Shown here in pieces: positions 1 through 9,716 of a stretch of DNA of 48,355 nt. Origin of the DNA: Bacteroidales bacterium Bact_22 (lineage in GTDB: Bacteria; Bacteroidota; Bacteroidia; Bacteroidales; F082); contig LUZN01000010.1 in assembly GCA_001603665.1 (NCBI GenBank), forward strand, positions 1 through 48,355. The letters run 5' to 3'. Every line of letters begins with the position of its first letter. Within the stretch, counting starts at the first letter, position 1. A model generated the notes under the pieces. It was not told the origin of the DNA and did no database searches. It saw only the letters and a program-made list of their open reading frames with translations. A program made the position numbers and the translations under genes.

Positions 1-21
1 CCAGAAACCAAAGGTATTTCT

Positions 22-29
22 TATATTTG
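22..29 (+). promoter_or_regulatory. candidate -7 promoter element for the T9SS cargo gene
   Basis: The octamer matches the Bacteroidota -7 consensus TAnnTTTG (TATATTTG). The matching -33 element would lie at or beyond the window edge, so only half of the promoter can be seen. It would give a leader of about 90 bases before the ATG at 128. Nothing else was recognised in bases 1-127. Confidence 0.4.
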
Positions 30-127
30 CAAGGTAATATCGACCCATCCCATGGGATTATTATGCTCAGCGGGATCGGTGGGATAAGTAATTGAATATA
101 AGATAATTAACTAATAAATTAAGTAAA

Positions 128-3100
128 ATGAAGAAAAGATTTACTTTAATGATCACAGCATTATTGCTGATGATTGGAAGTCTCGCTTGGGGACAATCGA
201 GAACTGAAGTCTCTATCACATTCTCTGAACAAGGCTACTCAAATGCTCAGAGTTTGGATGGTACTTCTATTGCCATGGATGGCAACATCACCATCCGATT
301 TGACAAAAACACGGGCAGCACAAATCCTGCCTATTACAACACTGGAACTGCTGCACGTTTGTACGGCGGTAACACATTGACTGTTACGCCAGCCAGCGGA
401 TGCACCATTACAGGCATGACCTTGACATTCAGTTCAGCAAGTAACGTCGGCACATTGAGTGCATCGACGGGAACTTATTCTGTAAGTTCAACGACTGGAA
501 CCTGGACAGGATCGTCAACTGCTCCTGTTGTTATAACAAACACAGCATCAAGCGGTCATGCACGTATTAAAGTCTTGGCAGTAACGTATTCTGCAGGCGG
601 AACACCGAGCGTCGCAACTCCGACATTCTCGCCAGAGGCAGGATCATACACAACGACTCAGAATGTAGCTATCAGCTGCACGACAGAAGGTGCTACAATT
701 TACTACACCCTCGACGGCAACGATCCTACAACATCGAGTGCAGTCTACTCCTCACCTATCGCTATCAGCGAGACCACAACGGTGAAGGCCATGGCTGCTA
801 AGACAGGAATGAACAACAGTAGCATTGCGACAGCAGTTTACAACTTCCCTGTGGTGTATGCCAACATCGCTGCATGGAAAGCCGCTCACACAGCTACAAG
901 TTCGGTTGTTTCAGGCATTTCGGGCGATTTGACAGCTGTATTCCAAAGCGGTACCACATTATACGTACAGGATGCAACTGGTGGACTTTTGATCTACGGC
1001 AGCTTGGGCAAGACTTATAACAACGGCGATGTCATCAGCGGTGGAGTCTTCGGAACATCGCAGCTCTACAACGGAACCATGGAGTTCAAGCCTACTTCGA
1101 CATTCCCTGATGGCGTTGCAGGAACAGCGGTAGAGCCAGCTGTGGTGACAGTGGCCGAAATCCTTGCCGATTACAGCGCCTACGCTGATCGTTTGGTGAA
1201 GATTGAAGGCATCACTTTTGACGCTGATCATACATTCGCAACTAACAATAACACTGGCAGAACCACCACATTCACACAAGGTGAGAGCAGCATGACATGC
1301 TACGACTCATTCAAGGTTTTGGGAGGTTTTGAAGTCACTGAAGGCGAAAACGCCGACATCATCGGATTGGCGGGATGCTACAATGCAACAAGACAGATTT
1401 TCCCAAGATCGACAGCCGACATCATTGAGGCATTACCGACATACTACAACGTAACCGTGGCGGCCGGCATCACAAACGGTACTGTGAGTGTCGACCCGAC
1501 ATCGGCGATTGAAGGCGCAACAGTGACCGTCACCGCTGATCCAGCCCAGGGCTACGAATTGACAGCCTTGACTTACACCTACGCGGGTGTTGCTACACCA
1601 ATCGACATCCTTGAGGCCATGCAGTTTGTGATGCCGGCCGCCGACGTCACTGTCGACGCCACATTCACAGAGCTCGCCCATGTCGCCAACCCGACCTTCG
1701 CTCCTGCTGCAGGTCAGTACATCACAGCACAGGAAGTGACAATCGCTTGCGCCACCGAAGGTGCAACGATCCACTACACCTTAGACGGTACCGATCCAAC
1801 AACGGAAAGCCCAGTATATGCTGAGGCATTCACAGTAAGCACGACAACCACAGTGAAGGCTATGGCTGTGAAGGAAGGCATGAACAACAGCGACGTGGTG
1901 TCAGTAGCTTACACCATCATCCAGCCGATTACGATTGCTGAAGCCAAGGCATTGGAAACCAACCAGTATGGTCTCGTTCAGGGCGTTGTGACCTTCATCG
2001 ACGGCAGAAACATCTACGTTCAGGATGCTACAGCAGGTATCGTTCTTTACCTGAACAACAACACCGTTCCGGCTGGTCTTGCTCTCGGTGACATGGTGCT
2101 CGGTTACGGTAAGAAAGCCGTTTACAACGGTCTCATCGAGCTCTCGGGCATCAACGGCGGCAACGCCAACAACTTCGTCATCGTGTCGAGCGGCAACCCA
2201 CTCCCAGTGGCAGAGAAGACCATCGCTGAGATTTTAGCAGACCATAACGGCGACAAACTGTTACAGTCGACACGCGTACAGATTGTCGAGGCTACAGTAG
2301 GTACCATCAACACCAGCAGCAACACGCCTATCACACAGGGCGAGAGCACGCTGAACATCTACAAGATGCCAGTCGTTGAAGGTCTTGAAGAAGGCGACTT
2401 CGTGACAGTTACAGGCGTCATCGGATGCTACAACGCAGTGCAGCTCCGCGTGGCTCTGGCAAGCGATGTCACATTCACACATCCTGCAGGTATCTTCGTC
2501 AATCCTACAGCATTGTCAGGCTTCAACTACGTTTATGAAGAAGGTCCGTCGAATGTCAAGACCTTCAACATCAGCGCCAGAAGTCTTACAGCTCCTACAC
2601 ACATCTACGCTCCTGAGAACTACGAGATGTCGTCATTCCCAGGCGATAACTTCTATCCTGAGAGCCACATCACCATCAACACCTACACTGGCGTTTACAA
2701 CTACACCATCAAGGTGAGACTGAAAGCCGGTCTGGAGATTGGCGACTACAACGAGGAGATCACCATCAACCAGGAAGAAATCGGCACCATGACCATCGCC
2801 TTGAGCGGTAGCGTCACAGGTGAACCGCCAACACCAGTCGGCTACACACGTGTCAGCGACCTCTCACAGGTCACCAACGGCGCTAAAATCGTCTTCGCAG
2901 CTCGTTTCGACGAGAATGCCAATCAGTACTATGCAATGACAGCACAGGCATCAGGTAAGCCTACGGGTGTTTTGTTCACAAGCGAGACAACCAACGGCGA
3001 GGTGTTACCCGCAGAAATCACTGATGAAGAAGCCAACTATTACTGGACAGTGGCCATCGACGGTGACAACTACACCTTCACCAATGCCAACGGCGACGTG

Positions 3101-5938
3101 CTCGGCTACACCAGCAGCACCAACTTCTCACCAGGCGGTGACAACACAGCATGGGCTATCACCTATCAGACTTCAGAAGCCACAGCTATGGTTCCTGAAT
3201 ACTCAGCATTTGTTATCAACAACGTCAACAACGCGGTGAGAGCCATTGCTTTGAACGGCAACCACAACTTCGGTCCGTATCACACTCAGAACATCGCATC
3301 TGAGACCTACAACTTCTTCCTCGACATCTTCGCAACAGCAGGTGGAACGCCAATCTGCGCCACTCCGACATTCACTCCTGAAGCCGGAACATACTACGAA
3401 GAGCAGGAAGTTGCCATCAGCTGCGGCACTCCTGAGGCAACCATCTACTACACCATTGACGGCAGCGACCCAACAACTGAAAGCGAAGTATACACAGAAC
3501 CTATTGCAGTAGCTACCAACATGACTATCAAGGCTTTAGCAGTTAAAGAAGGCTACGACAACAGTAACATCGCGACAGCTGATTACACCATCATCTTAGG
3601 TGCTGTGACCATCTTCCAGCAAGATTGGGAAGGTGAGATGAACGGCTGGACATTCGTGACAGTAGAAGGCAGCAAGCCATGGACGATAGCATCGTACAGC
3701 GGCAACCACTACGCTTATGGCAACGGTTATAACGGCGGCGCCAACGAACAGTGGTGCATCTCCCCTGCTTTCAGCCTAAATGTCTATAGCAACGTAAGCT
3801 TGACATTCAGAAATGCCAAGAACTACACAGGTCCGGATTTGCAGCTCTACTTCTCGAACGACTACAACGGCGAGACACCGGAAACAGCAACATGGACTGA
3901 GCTCACGTTCAACATGTCAACTGGTTCATTCGCATGGGCTGAGTCAGGAACTATCGACCTTGCAGGCTTTGCAGGTGACGAGTGCTACATCGGATTCAAG
4001 TACACATCAACCGAAACCGAAGCTGCAGCTTGGGAAGTCGACGACATCACATTAGTGGGATTCACTACAGAACCATATCTGACAGTGACACCAAGTGCTT
4101 TGTCAGGCTTCACACACCATATTGGTGAAGGTCCTTCAGCATCGCAGACATTCGTCTTGACAGCAGGCAACATCGGACCAGCTCCAGGTGGAACAACAGG
4201 TAGCATAAATGTCTCAGTTTATAGTCCATTTGAGATTTCTCTCGATGACGAAGAATATGGCGATGAGATCTTCTTCGAAGATATCACAAATCTTGAAGCA
4301 ACCACAATCTATGTCAGAATGAATGGCACAGAAGTCGGTCAGTACACTGAGACTGTTAATATCTATGCATCTTCAGGTAATGAAACAACAGTGACATTGA
4401 GCGGTACAGTTACAGAGCAACCACAACCTGGTGGCGATTGGAACAGAATCTACGCTATCAGCGACCTCAACGACGGCGACCAAATCATCCTTGCAGCACG
4501 TTACGATGCTACTATCGGCGACGGCTATTATGCAATGACAGCTGGCGTTTCGGGCAAACCTGACGGCGTGCTCTTCACTTCAGTGAACAACGGCGGCATG
4601 GAACAACTCCCAGCAGAAATTGCCGACAACGCTGACACATATCTGTGGAATGTGACACTCGACGGTGATGTCATCACTCTCGTGAACGCTGCTGGTGACA
4701 GCCTCGGCTACAGCAGCAGCACCAACTTCTCGGGCGGAGTGCAGACAGAATGGAACATCGCACTCCAGACATCGGAGGAGGGCGCTTTGATTCCTAACTA
4801 CACAGCATTTGTGATCACCAATGCTGAGACGACAAACCGTGGCATCGCAAAGAACAACCAGAACAAGTTCGGAGCTTATTCGACAAGCAACATCAGCAAT
4901 CCTGACTACAACTTCTTCCTCGACATCTTCGTGCAAGGCGGCGTGGTGACACCGACAGTGGCAACACCGGTGTTCAGCGTGGCATCAGGCACATATTATG
5001 AGGTGATAGAAGTCGAAATCACATGCGCCACCGAAGGTGCTACAATCTATTACACCACCGACGGCACTGATCCTTCAGAGGATTCGGAGATTTACGAAGA
5101 GCCAATCGTCGTTGACACCGACATGACCATCAAAGCCATCGCCATGAAGGAAGGTTACGACGACAGTGGCATTGCAACAGCGAGCTACGTCATCATTACA
5201 GATGTGATAGTTCTCTTGAATCAAGACTGGGAAGGCGAAATGAACGGCTGGACATTTGTGACTATCGAAGGTAACAAGCCGTGGACTATCGGCAGCTACA
5301 GCGGTAACCACTACGCTAACGCCAACGGTTACAACGACGATGTAGACAACGAGCAGTGGTGCATCTCCCCTGCTATCACGATTGGATTTGATTTATATAA
5401 AAATATTACTTTGACTTTCATGAACGCGACCAAGTTCGACGGTCCGGCACTCGAGCTATACATCAGCAATAATTATGACGGCCAGGATCCTACGGCAGCA
5501 TCATGGCAACCATTGGAATACATCCAATCAGAAGGCAACTACACATGGACAGAGTCAGGTGAGATATTGTTGGATCCATACATCTTCGGCCTCACCTGCC
5601 ATATCGGCTTCAGATACATCAGCACCATCGACGAAGGCGCCGCGGCATGGGAGATTGACGACATTTTGATTACTGCAGATTACTATTGGATGACAATCAC
5701 ACCTGATAGTGCATTGAATGTCGATGTCTGGAACAGCCACAACGAGCTGATGATTGCAAACAACAGCGACGAGTCAGTTAACGTTGTGGTTTACAACCTC
5801 GTTGGTCAGCCAGTGCTGAGCCAGACAGTGGCTACAGGCAACAACGTGATCCGTCACGATCTCGCAGAAGGCATCTACATCGTTAGAATCGCCAACGGCA
5901 AGGAGATGACAGGTATCAAGGTTATCGTGAGACGATAA
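128..5938 (+). CDS. giant multidomain T9SS-secreted protein with chitobiase-like repeats
   Basis: A 1936-residue exported surface or secreted protein of unknown substrate. Residues 1-22 form a signal peptide ending in GSLAWGQ. Four chitobiase/beta-hexosaminidase C-terminal-type repeats with the core YYTxDGxDPTxxS lie near 163-238, 521-596, 1079-1154 and 1613-1688. Two DUF5689/OB-fold-like segments (VQDATGG, VQDATAG) lie near 240-435 and 600-780, and a divergent InlB-type repeat at about 440-513. A block of Ig-like (ALSGF), unknown (YAMTA...FFLDIF), chitobiase-like and cleaved-adhesin-like (DWEGEMNGWTF) domains occurs twice, at about 790-1311 and 1316-1850. Residues 1862-1936 are a T9SS type A sorting domain ending in KVIVRR. 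No catalytic domain was recognised, so an adhesin or carbohydrate-binding role is only an inference. PorX, encoded at 36259-37815, is the known type of regulator for this export route. Confidence 0.85.
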   Translation: MKKRFTLMITALLLMIGSLAWGQSRTEVSITFSEQGYSNAQSLDGTSIAMDGNITIRFDKNTGSTNPAYYNTGTAARLYGGNTLTVTPASGCTITGMTLTFSSASNVGTLSASTGTYSVSSTTGTWTGSSTAPVVITNTASSGHARIKVLAVTYSAGGTPSVATPTFSPEAGSYTTTQNVAISCTTEGATIYYTLDGNDPTTSSAVYSSPIAISETTTVKAMAAKTGMNNSSIATAVYNFPVVYANIAAWKAAHTATSSVVSGISGDLTAVFQSGTTLYVQDATGGLLIYGSLGKTYNNGDVISGGVFGTSQLYNGTMEFKPTSTFPDGVAGTAVEPAVVTVAEILADYSAYADRLVKIEGITFDADHTFATNNNTGRTTTFTQGESSMTCYDSFKVLGGFEVTEGENADIIGLAGCYNATRQIFPRSTADIIEALPTYYNVTVAAGITNGTVSVDPTSAIEGATVTVTADPAQGYELTALTYTYAGVATPIDILEAMQFVMPAADVTVDATFTELAHVANPTFAPAAGQYITAQEVTIACATEGATIHYTLDGTDPTTESPVYAEAFTVSTTTTVKAMAVKEGMNNSDVVSVAYTIIQPITIAEAKALETNQYGLVQGVVTFIDGRNIYVQDATAGIVLYLNNNTVPAGLALGDMVLGYGKKAVYNGLIELSGINGGNANNFVIVSSGNPLPVAEKTIAEILADHNGDKLLQSTRVQIVEATVGTINTSSNTPITQGESTLNIYKMPVVEGLEEGDFVTVTGVIGCYNAVQLRVALASDVTFTHPAGIFVNPTALSGFNYVYEEGPSNVKTFNISARSLTAPTHIYAPENYEMSSFPGDNFYPESHITINTYTGVYNYTIKVRLKAGLEIGDYNEEITINQEEIGTMTIALSGSVTGEPPTPVGYTRVSDLSQVTNGAKIVFAARFDENANQYYAMTAQASGKPTGVLFTSETTNGEVLPAEITDEEANYYWTVAIDGDNYTFTNANGDVLGYTSSTNFSPGGDNTAWAITYQTSEATAMVPEYSAFVINNVNNAVRAIALNGNHNFGPYHTQNIASETYNFFLDIFATAGGTPICATPTFTPEAGTYYEEQEVAISCGTPEATIYYTIDGSDPTTESEVYTEPIAVATNMTIKALAVKEGYDNSNIATADYTIILGAVTIFQQDWEGEMNGWTFVTVEGSKPWTIASYSGNHYAYGNGYNGGANEQWCISPAFSLNVYSNVSLTFRNAKNYTGPDLQLYFSNDYNGETPETATWTELTFNMSTGSFAWAESGTIDLAGFAGDECYIGFKYTSTETEAAAWEVDDITLVGFTTEPYLTVTPSALSGFTHHIGEGPSASQTFVLTAGNIGPAPGGTTGSINVSVYSPFEISLDDEEYGDEIFFEDITNLEATTIYVRMNGTEVGQYTETVNIYASSGNETTVTLSGTVTEQPQPGGDWNRIYAISDLNDGDQIILAARYDATIGDGYYAMTAGVSGKPDGVLFTSVNNGGMEQLPAEIADNADTYLWNVTLDGDVITLVNAAGDSLGYSSSTNFSGGVQTEWNIALQTSEEGALIPNYTAFVITNAETTNRGIAKNNQNKFGAYSTSNISNPDYNFFLDIFVQGGVVTPTVATPVFSVASGTYYEVIEVEITCATEGATIYYTTDGTDPSEDSEIYEEPIVVDTDMTIKAIAMKEGYDDSGIATASYVIITDVIVLLNQDWEGEMNGWTFVTIEGNKPWTIGSYSGNHYANANGYNDDVDNEQWCISPAITIGFDLYKNITLTFMNATKFDGPALELYISNNYDGQDPTAASWQPLEYIQSEGNYTWTESGEILLDPYIFGLTCHIGFRYISTIDEGAAAWEIDDILITADYYWMTITPDSALNVDVWNSHNELMIANNSDESVNVVVYNLVGQPVLSQTVATGNNVIRHDLAEGIYIVRIANGKEMTGIKVIVRR
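2495..5677 (+). repeat. internal tandem duplication of a four-domain block inside the T9SS protein
   Basis: The two copies span about 2495-4060 and 4073-5677. They encode the same domain order. Similarity is visible at DNA level, for example the segments around 3624-3690 and 5221-5290, both encoding QDWEGEMNGWTFVT followed by EGxKPWTI. Matching stretches are interrupted by many silent and missense differences, so the duplication is not recent. Confidence 0.75.
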
Positions 5939-5949
5939 CCGCCTGAAAC

Positions 5950-5980
5950 AAAAAAGGCCGCCGAAAGGCGGCCTTTTTTT
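5950..5980. terminator. bidirectional intrinsic terminator
   Basis: A perfect 7-bp GC stem (GGCCGCC / GGCGGCC, 5956-5962 with 5967-5973) closes a GAAA loop. It is flanked by an A run (5950-5955) and a T run (5974-5980), so it can end transcripts from both strands. It sits between the convergent ends of the T9SS cargo gene and gcvP, which are only 55 bases apart. Confidence 0.93.
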
Positions 5981-5993
5981 ATTGTCTGGAGTT

Positions 5994-8855
5994 TTATTCC
6001 ATCACTCGGCAGACCAGATTTCTGTCGCCGAAGGCGTCGTCGATTCTGGTGACGTGTGGGAAGTATTTGTCCTGGACGTCGCTCTTGAGCGGGAAGCCAG
6101 CCTCTTCACGGCTGAATGGGAAGTTCCATTCGTTGGCCATCAGCATCTCGGCTGTGTAAGGAGCGTGTGAGATGATGTTGTCGCCCTGAGGTGCCTTGCC
6201 GTCCTCGATGTCCTTGATTTCCTGACGGATCTTAATCATAGCGTCAACAAATCTGTCGAGTTCGGCCAACGGCTCGCTCTCGGTAGGTTCGACCATCAAA
6301 GTCTCGTGAACCGGGAATGCCACTGTTGGTGCGTGGAAACCATAGTCCATCAGACGTTTTGCGATGTCGATAGCGGCAACACCTGTTGTCTTGTTGATCT
6401 GGTTGATGTCGAGAATCATCTCGTGTGCAACGTGACCGTGGTTGCCGGTATAGAGGATCGGATAGTAATCTTTGAGTCTGTCTTTCAGATAGTTAGCGTT
6501 GAGGATAGCGCCCATTGTAGCTTTCTTCAGACCTTCACCGCCCAACATCTTGAGGTAGCAGTAGGTGATTGTGAGGATCTGTGCGCTTCCGAACGGAGCT
6601 GCCGAAACTGCGCCCATCTGTTTCTCGCCGCCGGTCTTGAAGCAGACGTGGCTTGGCAGGAACGGAACGAGGTGTTCTGCAACACCGATTGGGCCAACAC
6701 CAGGACCGCCACCGCCGTGAGGGATAGCGAATGTCTTGTGCAGGTTGAGGTGGCATACGTCAGCGCCAATGAATCCTGGGCATGTGAGGCCGACCTGTGC
6801 GTTCATGTTAGCACCATCCATGTAGACCTGGCCGCCGTTGTCATGAACGAGTTTCACGAGGGTGCGGATGCCGTCTTCATAGATACCGTGTGTTGAAGGA
6901 TATGTCACCATGAATGCGGCGAGATTGTCCTTGTATTGCTCGGCTTTCTCCTTTGCGTCAGCGAGGTCAATGTTACCGTGCTCGTCGCATTTCACGACGA
7001 CGACCTGCAGACCTGCCATGGCTGCTGATGCCGGGTTGGTTCCGTGTGCTGATGCAGGGATCAAGCAGATGTTACGCTGACCTTCGCCCTTTGCCTCCTG
7101 GTAACGGCGGATTGTCATCAAGCCTGCATATTCGCCGCTTGCACCTGAGTTAGGCATGAATGAGATACCTTTGAAACCTGTGATTTCGCAGAGGTCTTTC
7201 TCCATCTCTTTGATCATCTCGAGATAACCTTCAGCCTGCTCTGCCGGCACAAATGGGTGAATGTTGCCGAATTCTGGCCAGCTGAGTGCGAACATTGATG
7301 TTGCAGGGTTCAGCTTCATGGTGCATGAGCCAAGAGGAATCATACAACGGTTCAAACTGAGGTCGCGGTTCTCGAGCTGTTTCATGTAACGCATCATGTC
7401 TGTTTCGCTGCGATACTTTGAGAACACTGGAGCTGTCAAGAATGCCGAAGTTCTTCTCATGCCTTCCTGGATGCCGCAGAAATTCTGGCAGTTAGGATCG
7501 CAAACGAGTGGCTGATGTTTCTTGCCGAGAGCTTCAGCGATGACCATTCCGATTTCGTCGAGGTCTTCGCGGCATGTCGTTTCATCGATGCTGATGCCGA
7601 AGTGCTGCTTGTCGATGATACGGAAGTTCATGCAGTGTTTCTCAGCGGCTTCCTTCACTTTGCATGTGCAAGCGCCTTCCGGCAACTCGAACAGCAATGT
7701 GTCGAAGAAGTATTTGTTGAGCTGTTTCACGCCGTATTTTTCCAATTCCTTGGCGAGTTTTCCGGCGAGGCAGTTGATATGATGTGCAATTTCTTTAATG
7801 CCGTCCTGCCCGTGATAAATTGCGTAGAATCCTGACATGATGGCGAGCAATGCCTGAGCTGTGCAGATGTTTGATGTAGCTTTCTCACGTTTGATGTGCT
7901 GCTCACGTGTCTGCAATGCGAGACGATATGCCGGGTTGCCAAGAGCATCCTTTGAGATACCGATGATACGGCCTGGCATTGAGCGTTTGTAAGTTTCTGT
8001 TGTTGCGAAGTAACCTGCGTGAGGACCGCCGAAGCCCATCGGGAGACCGAAACGCTGGTTGCTGCCGAACACCACGTCAGCACCCCATTCGCCTGGAGGT
8101 GTGATGAGAGCGAGGCTCATCAAATCAGCGGCGACGCCAACCTGCATGCCTTTTTCTTTCCAAACCTTCACTGATTCGCGATAGTCGATGACTTCACCAA
8201 ACTGGTTAGGATTCTGGACGATAACTCCAAAGTATTCCTCGCCTGCGCTGAAGTTCTTGATATCGTCAACAACGACTTCAATTCCGAGGAAATGAGCTCT
8301 TGTCTTGATGACCTCGATTGTCTGTGGGAACATGTCGTTTGCCACGAAAATCTTCTTGACGTCGGCTTTCACCTGAGCACGTGAACGTTCATGATAGAAC
8401 ATAAGCATTGTCTCGGCTGCTGCTGTAGCCTCATCGAGTAATGAAGCGTTTGCCAAAGGCATTGCTGTCATGTCGCTGATAACAGTCTGGAAGTTGAGCA
8501 AAGCCTCGAGACGGCCTTGTGAAACCTCAGCCTGATAAGGAGTATATGATGTGTACCAACCCGGGTTCTCAAGGATGTTACGTGTGATGACGCCTGGGGT
8601 AATCACGTTGTAGTAACCCATTCCGATGTAGCTGCGGAACTGTTTGTTCTTTGCTCCAAGGGCCTTGAGGTGGCTGATACATTCGTATTCGTTCATTCCG
8701 CGACCGATATTGAGGTCTTTTTTCAGACGAATATCCGGAGAAATAATCTCATCGACGAGCTGTTCGGTCGATTTCACGCCTATGACCTTAAGCATTTTCT
8801 CAACATCTGCTTCTGTCGGGCCATTGTGACGTTTGATGAAATTGTTGTTAATCAT
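5994..8855 (-). CDS. gcvP: glycine dehydrogenase (decarboxylating), P protein of the glycine cleavage system
   Basis: Pyridoxal-phosphate enzyme that decarboxylates glycine and passes the aminomethyl group to the lipoyl H protein. From the ATG at 8855 it has 953 residues, the usual length of the single-chain homodimeric type with both halves fused. A longer reading to 8888 needs a TTG start and adds 11 residues; the ATG is preferred because GcvP proteins begin close to the motif FIKRHNGP. Visible motifs are SLLDEATAAAE, the glycine-rich GFGGPHAG, GSCTMKLN, and the cofactor lysine in LNLHKTFAIPHGGGG (about K707). No gcvT or gcvH is next to it, so the other subunits must lie elsewhere. No glycine riboswitch-like structure was seen in the short upstream region. 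Confidence 0.96.
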   Translation of the reverse strand: MINNNFIKRHNGPTEADVEKMLKVIGVKSTEQLVDEIISPDIRLKKDLNIGRGMNEYECISHLKALGAKNKQFRSYIGMGYYNVITPGVITRNILENPGWYTSYTPYQAEVSQGRLEALLNFQTVISDMTAMPLANASLLDEATAAAETMLMFYHERSRAQVKADVKKIFVANDMFPQTIEVIKTRAHFLGIEVVVDDIKNFSAGEEYFGVIVQNPNQFGEVIDYRESVKVWKEKGMQVGVAADLMSLALITPPGEWGADVVFGSNQRFGLPMGFGGPHAGYFATTETYKRSMPGRIIGISKDALGNPAYRLALQTREQHIKREKATSNICTAQALLAIMSGFYAIYHGQDGIKEIAHHINCLAGKLAKELEKYGVKQLNKYFFDTLLFELPEGACTCKVKEAAEKHCMNFRIIDKQHFGISIDETTCREDLDEIGMVIAEALGKKHQPLVCDPNCQNFCGIQEGMRRTSAFLTAPVFSKYRSETDMMRYMKQLENRDLSLNRCMIPLGSCTMKLNPATSMFALSWPEFGNIHPFVPAEQAEGYLEMIKEMEKDLCEITGFKGISFMPNSGASGEYAGLMTIRRYQEAKGEGQRNICLIPASAHGTNPASAAMAGLQVVVVKCDEHGNIDLADAKEKAEQYKDNLAAFMVTYPSTHGIYEDGIRTLVKLVHDNGGQVYMDGANMNAQVGLTCPGFIGADVCHLNLHKTFAIPHGGGGPGVGPIGVAEHLVPFLPSHVCFKTGGEKQMGAVSAAPFGSAQILTITYCYLKMLGGEGLKKATMGAILNANYLKDRLKDYYPILYTGNHGHVAHEMILDINQINKTTGVAAIDIAKRLMDYGFHAPTVAFPVHETLMVEPTESEPLAELDRFVDAMIKIRQEIKDIEDGKAPQGDNIISHAPYTAEMLMANEWNFPFSREEAGFPLKSDVQDKYFPHVTRIDDAFGDRNLVCRVME

Positions 8856-8893
8856 ACAGTTATATTTTGATTTGTTATTAATTTCCAAACCTG

Positions 8894-8901
8894 CAAATTT
8901 A
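8894..8901 (-). promoter_or_regulatory. candidate -7 promoter element for gcvP
   Basis: Reading on the minus strand gives TAAATTTG, a match to TAnnTTTG, about 40 bases upstream of the gcvP ATG at 8855. No good -33 partner was found at the expected 19-21 base spacing. Confidence 0.4.
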
Positions 8902-8933
8902 ATTTTTTTTCTTCATATTTGATAAATTTTTTA

Positions 8934-8941
8934 TAATTTTG
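8934..8941 (+). promoter_or_regulatory. candidate -7 promoter element for the 8961 lipoprotein gene
   Basis: TAATTTTG matches the TAnnTTTG consensus and lies 19 bases before the ATG at 8961, so the leader would be short. It forms a divergent pair with the candidate gcvP promoter. No convincing -33 element was seen. Confidence 0.4.
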
Positions 8942-8960
8942 CATCATAAAAATTACAGAT

Positions 8961-9716
8961 ATGAAAAAGACACTGTTTTTTATAATGATTTTAGCCGTTT
9001 TGACCACTGGTTGTAATAGAAACAAGAAATCCAAGTCATTGAATTACAATGACTCCAACCCTATTGTTATGGCTTTGTCCGGACTTACCCATGACTTCGA
9101 CTACCAAATTAATGTTTCATCAGATTATGACATTTCTTACAAAGCCATAAATCCTGATGGTCTCGAAGTAATTACGGTATCCGGCGGCGGAAAAATTCAT
9201 GGCAAGAATGTCGGAACAGCTCAAGTAAAGATTGACAACAGTTATGAAAGCCGTGTTGTAGATGTGATTGTTGACCTATTCATTGAGCCGACTTTTGAGT
9301 TTGGTTGCAATTCAGAAAGGATCAGACAGCTTTACGGAAGACCATTTAATTCGGCTATTATCGACACTCTTTTGATTTATCAGTACACTGCAAGTCATGG
9401 CTATTCGTATGCTTGCGGCGAGATGGATTTCTTCTTCTACAATGGAGCATATTACGAGGCTGACGTTTATATCAGACCTGATGTGGAATACCTTTTAGAC
9501 AGCGTCTATCTTAAAGAGAATTTCAATTATCATTCAACAGTTGGTGACACTCTCGATATATACAAATACAAAAACGACACCACAATCATTTGCGGTAAAT
9601 TCGATTCACACAATCAATGGAATGAGTTCTGCTTGTTTTATTACAGATCCAACGCTACGAATTCTCTCGACAAAGCTTTGAAGGCTCTTCCGCGTTCTTC
9701 AAAGTTACGATATTGA
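8961..9716 (+). CDS. hypothetical lipoprotein
   Basis: A 251-residue predicted lipoprotein of unknown function. The N-terminus is a short lipoprotein signal with the lipobox LTTGC at about residues 14-18, followed by Asn-Arg-Asn-Lys-Lys, so it probably sits in the outer or inner membrane facing the periplasm. The rest is rich in Tyr and Asp and looks beta-rich; the stretch NPDGLEVITVSGGGKIHGKNVG is reminiscent of a bacterial Ig-like (Big_2) fold, but this is weak. The gene stands alone on the plus strand. Its last 76 bases overlap the 3' end of the convergent Mur ligase gene, so its final 25 residues are encoded antisense to conserved ligase sequence. Confidence 0.75.
   Translation: MKKTLFFIMILAVLTTGCNRNKKSKSLNYNDSNPIVMALSGLTHDFDYQINVSSDYDISYKAINPDGLEVITVSGGGKIHGKNVGTAQVKIDNSYESRVVDVIVDLFIEPTFEFGCNSERIRQLYGRPFNSAIIDTLLIYQYTASHGYSYACGEMDFFFYNGAYYEADVYIRPDVEYLLDSVYLKENFNYHSTVGDTLDIYKYKNDTTIICGKFDSHNQWNEFCLFYYRSNATNSLDKALKALPRSSKLRY

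Noticed and set aside
8856..8888. Longer gcvP start at 8888
   Set aside because: It requires a TTG codon, overlaps the predicted transcription start region, and adds residues that GcvP proteins lack.
8889..8960. Glycine riboswitch upstream of gcvP
   Set aside because: Only about 100 AT-rich bases lie between the divergent starts, with no tandem aptamer-like conserved GC segments.
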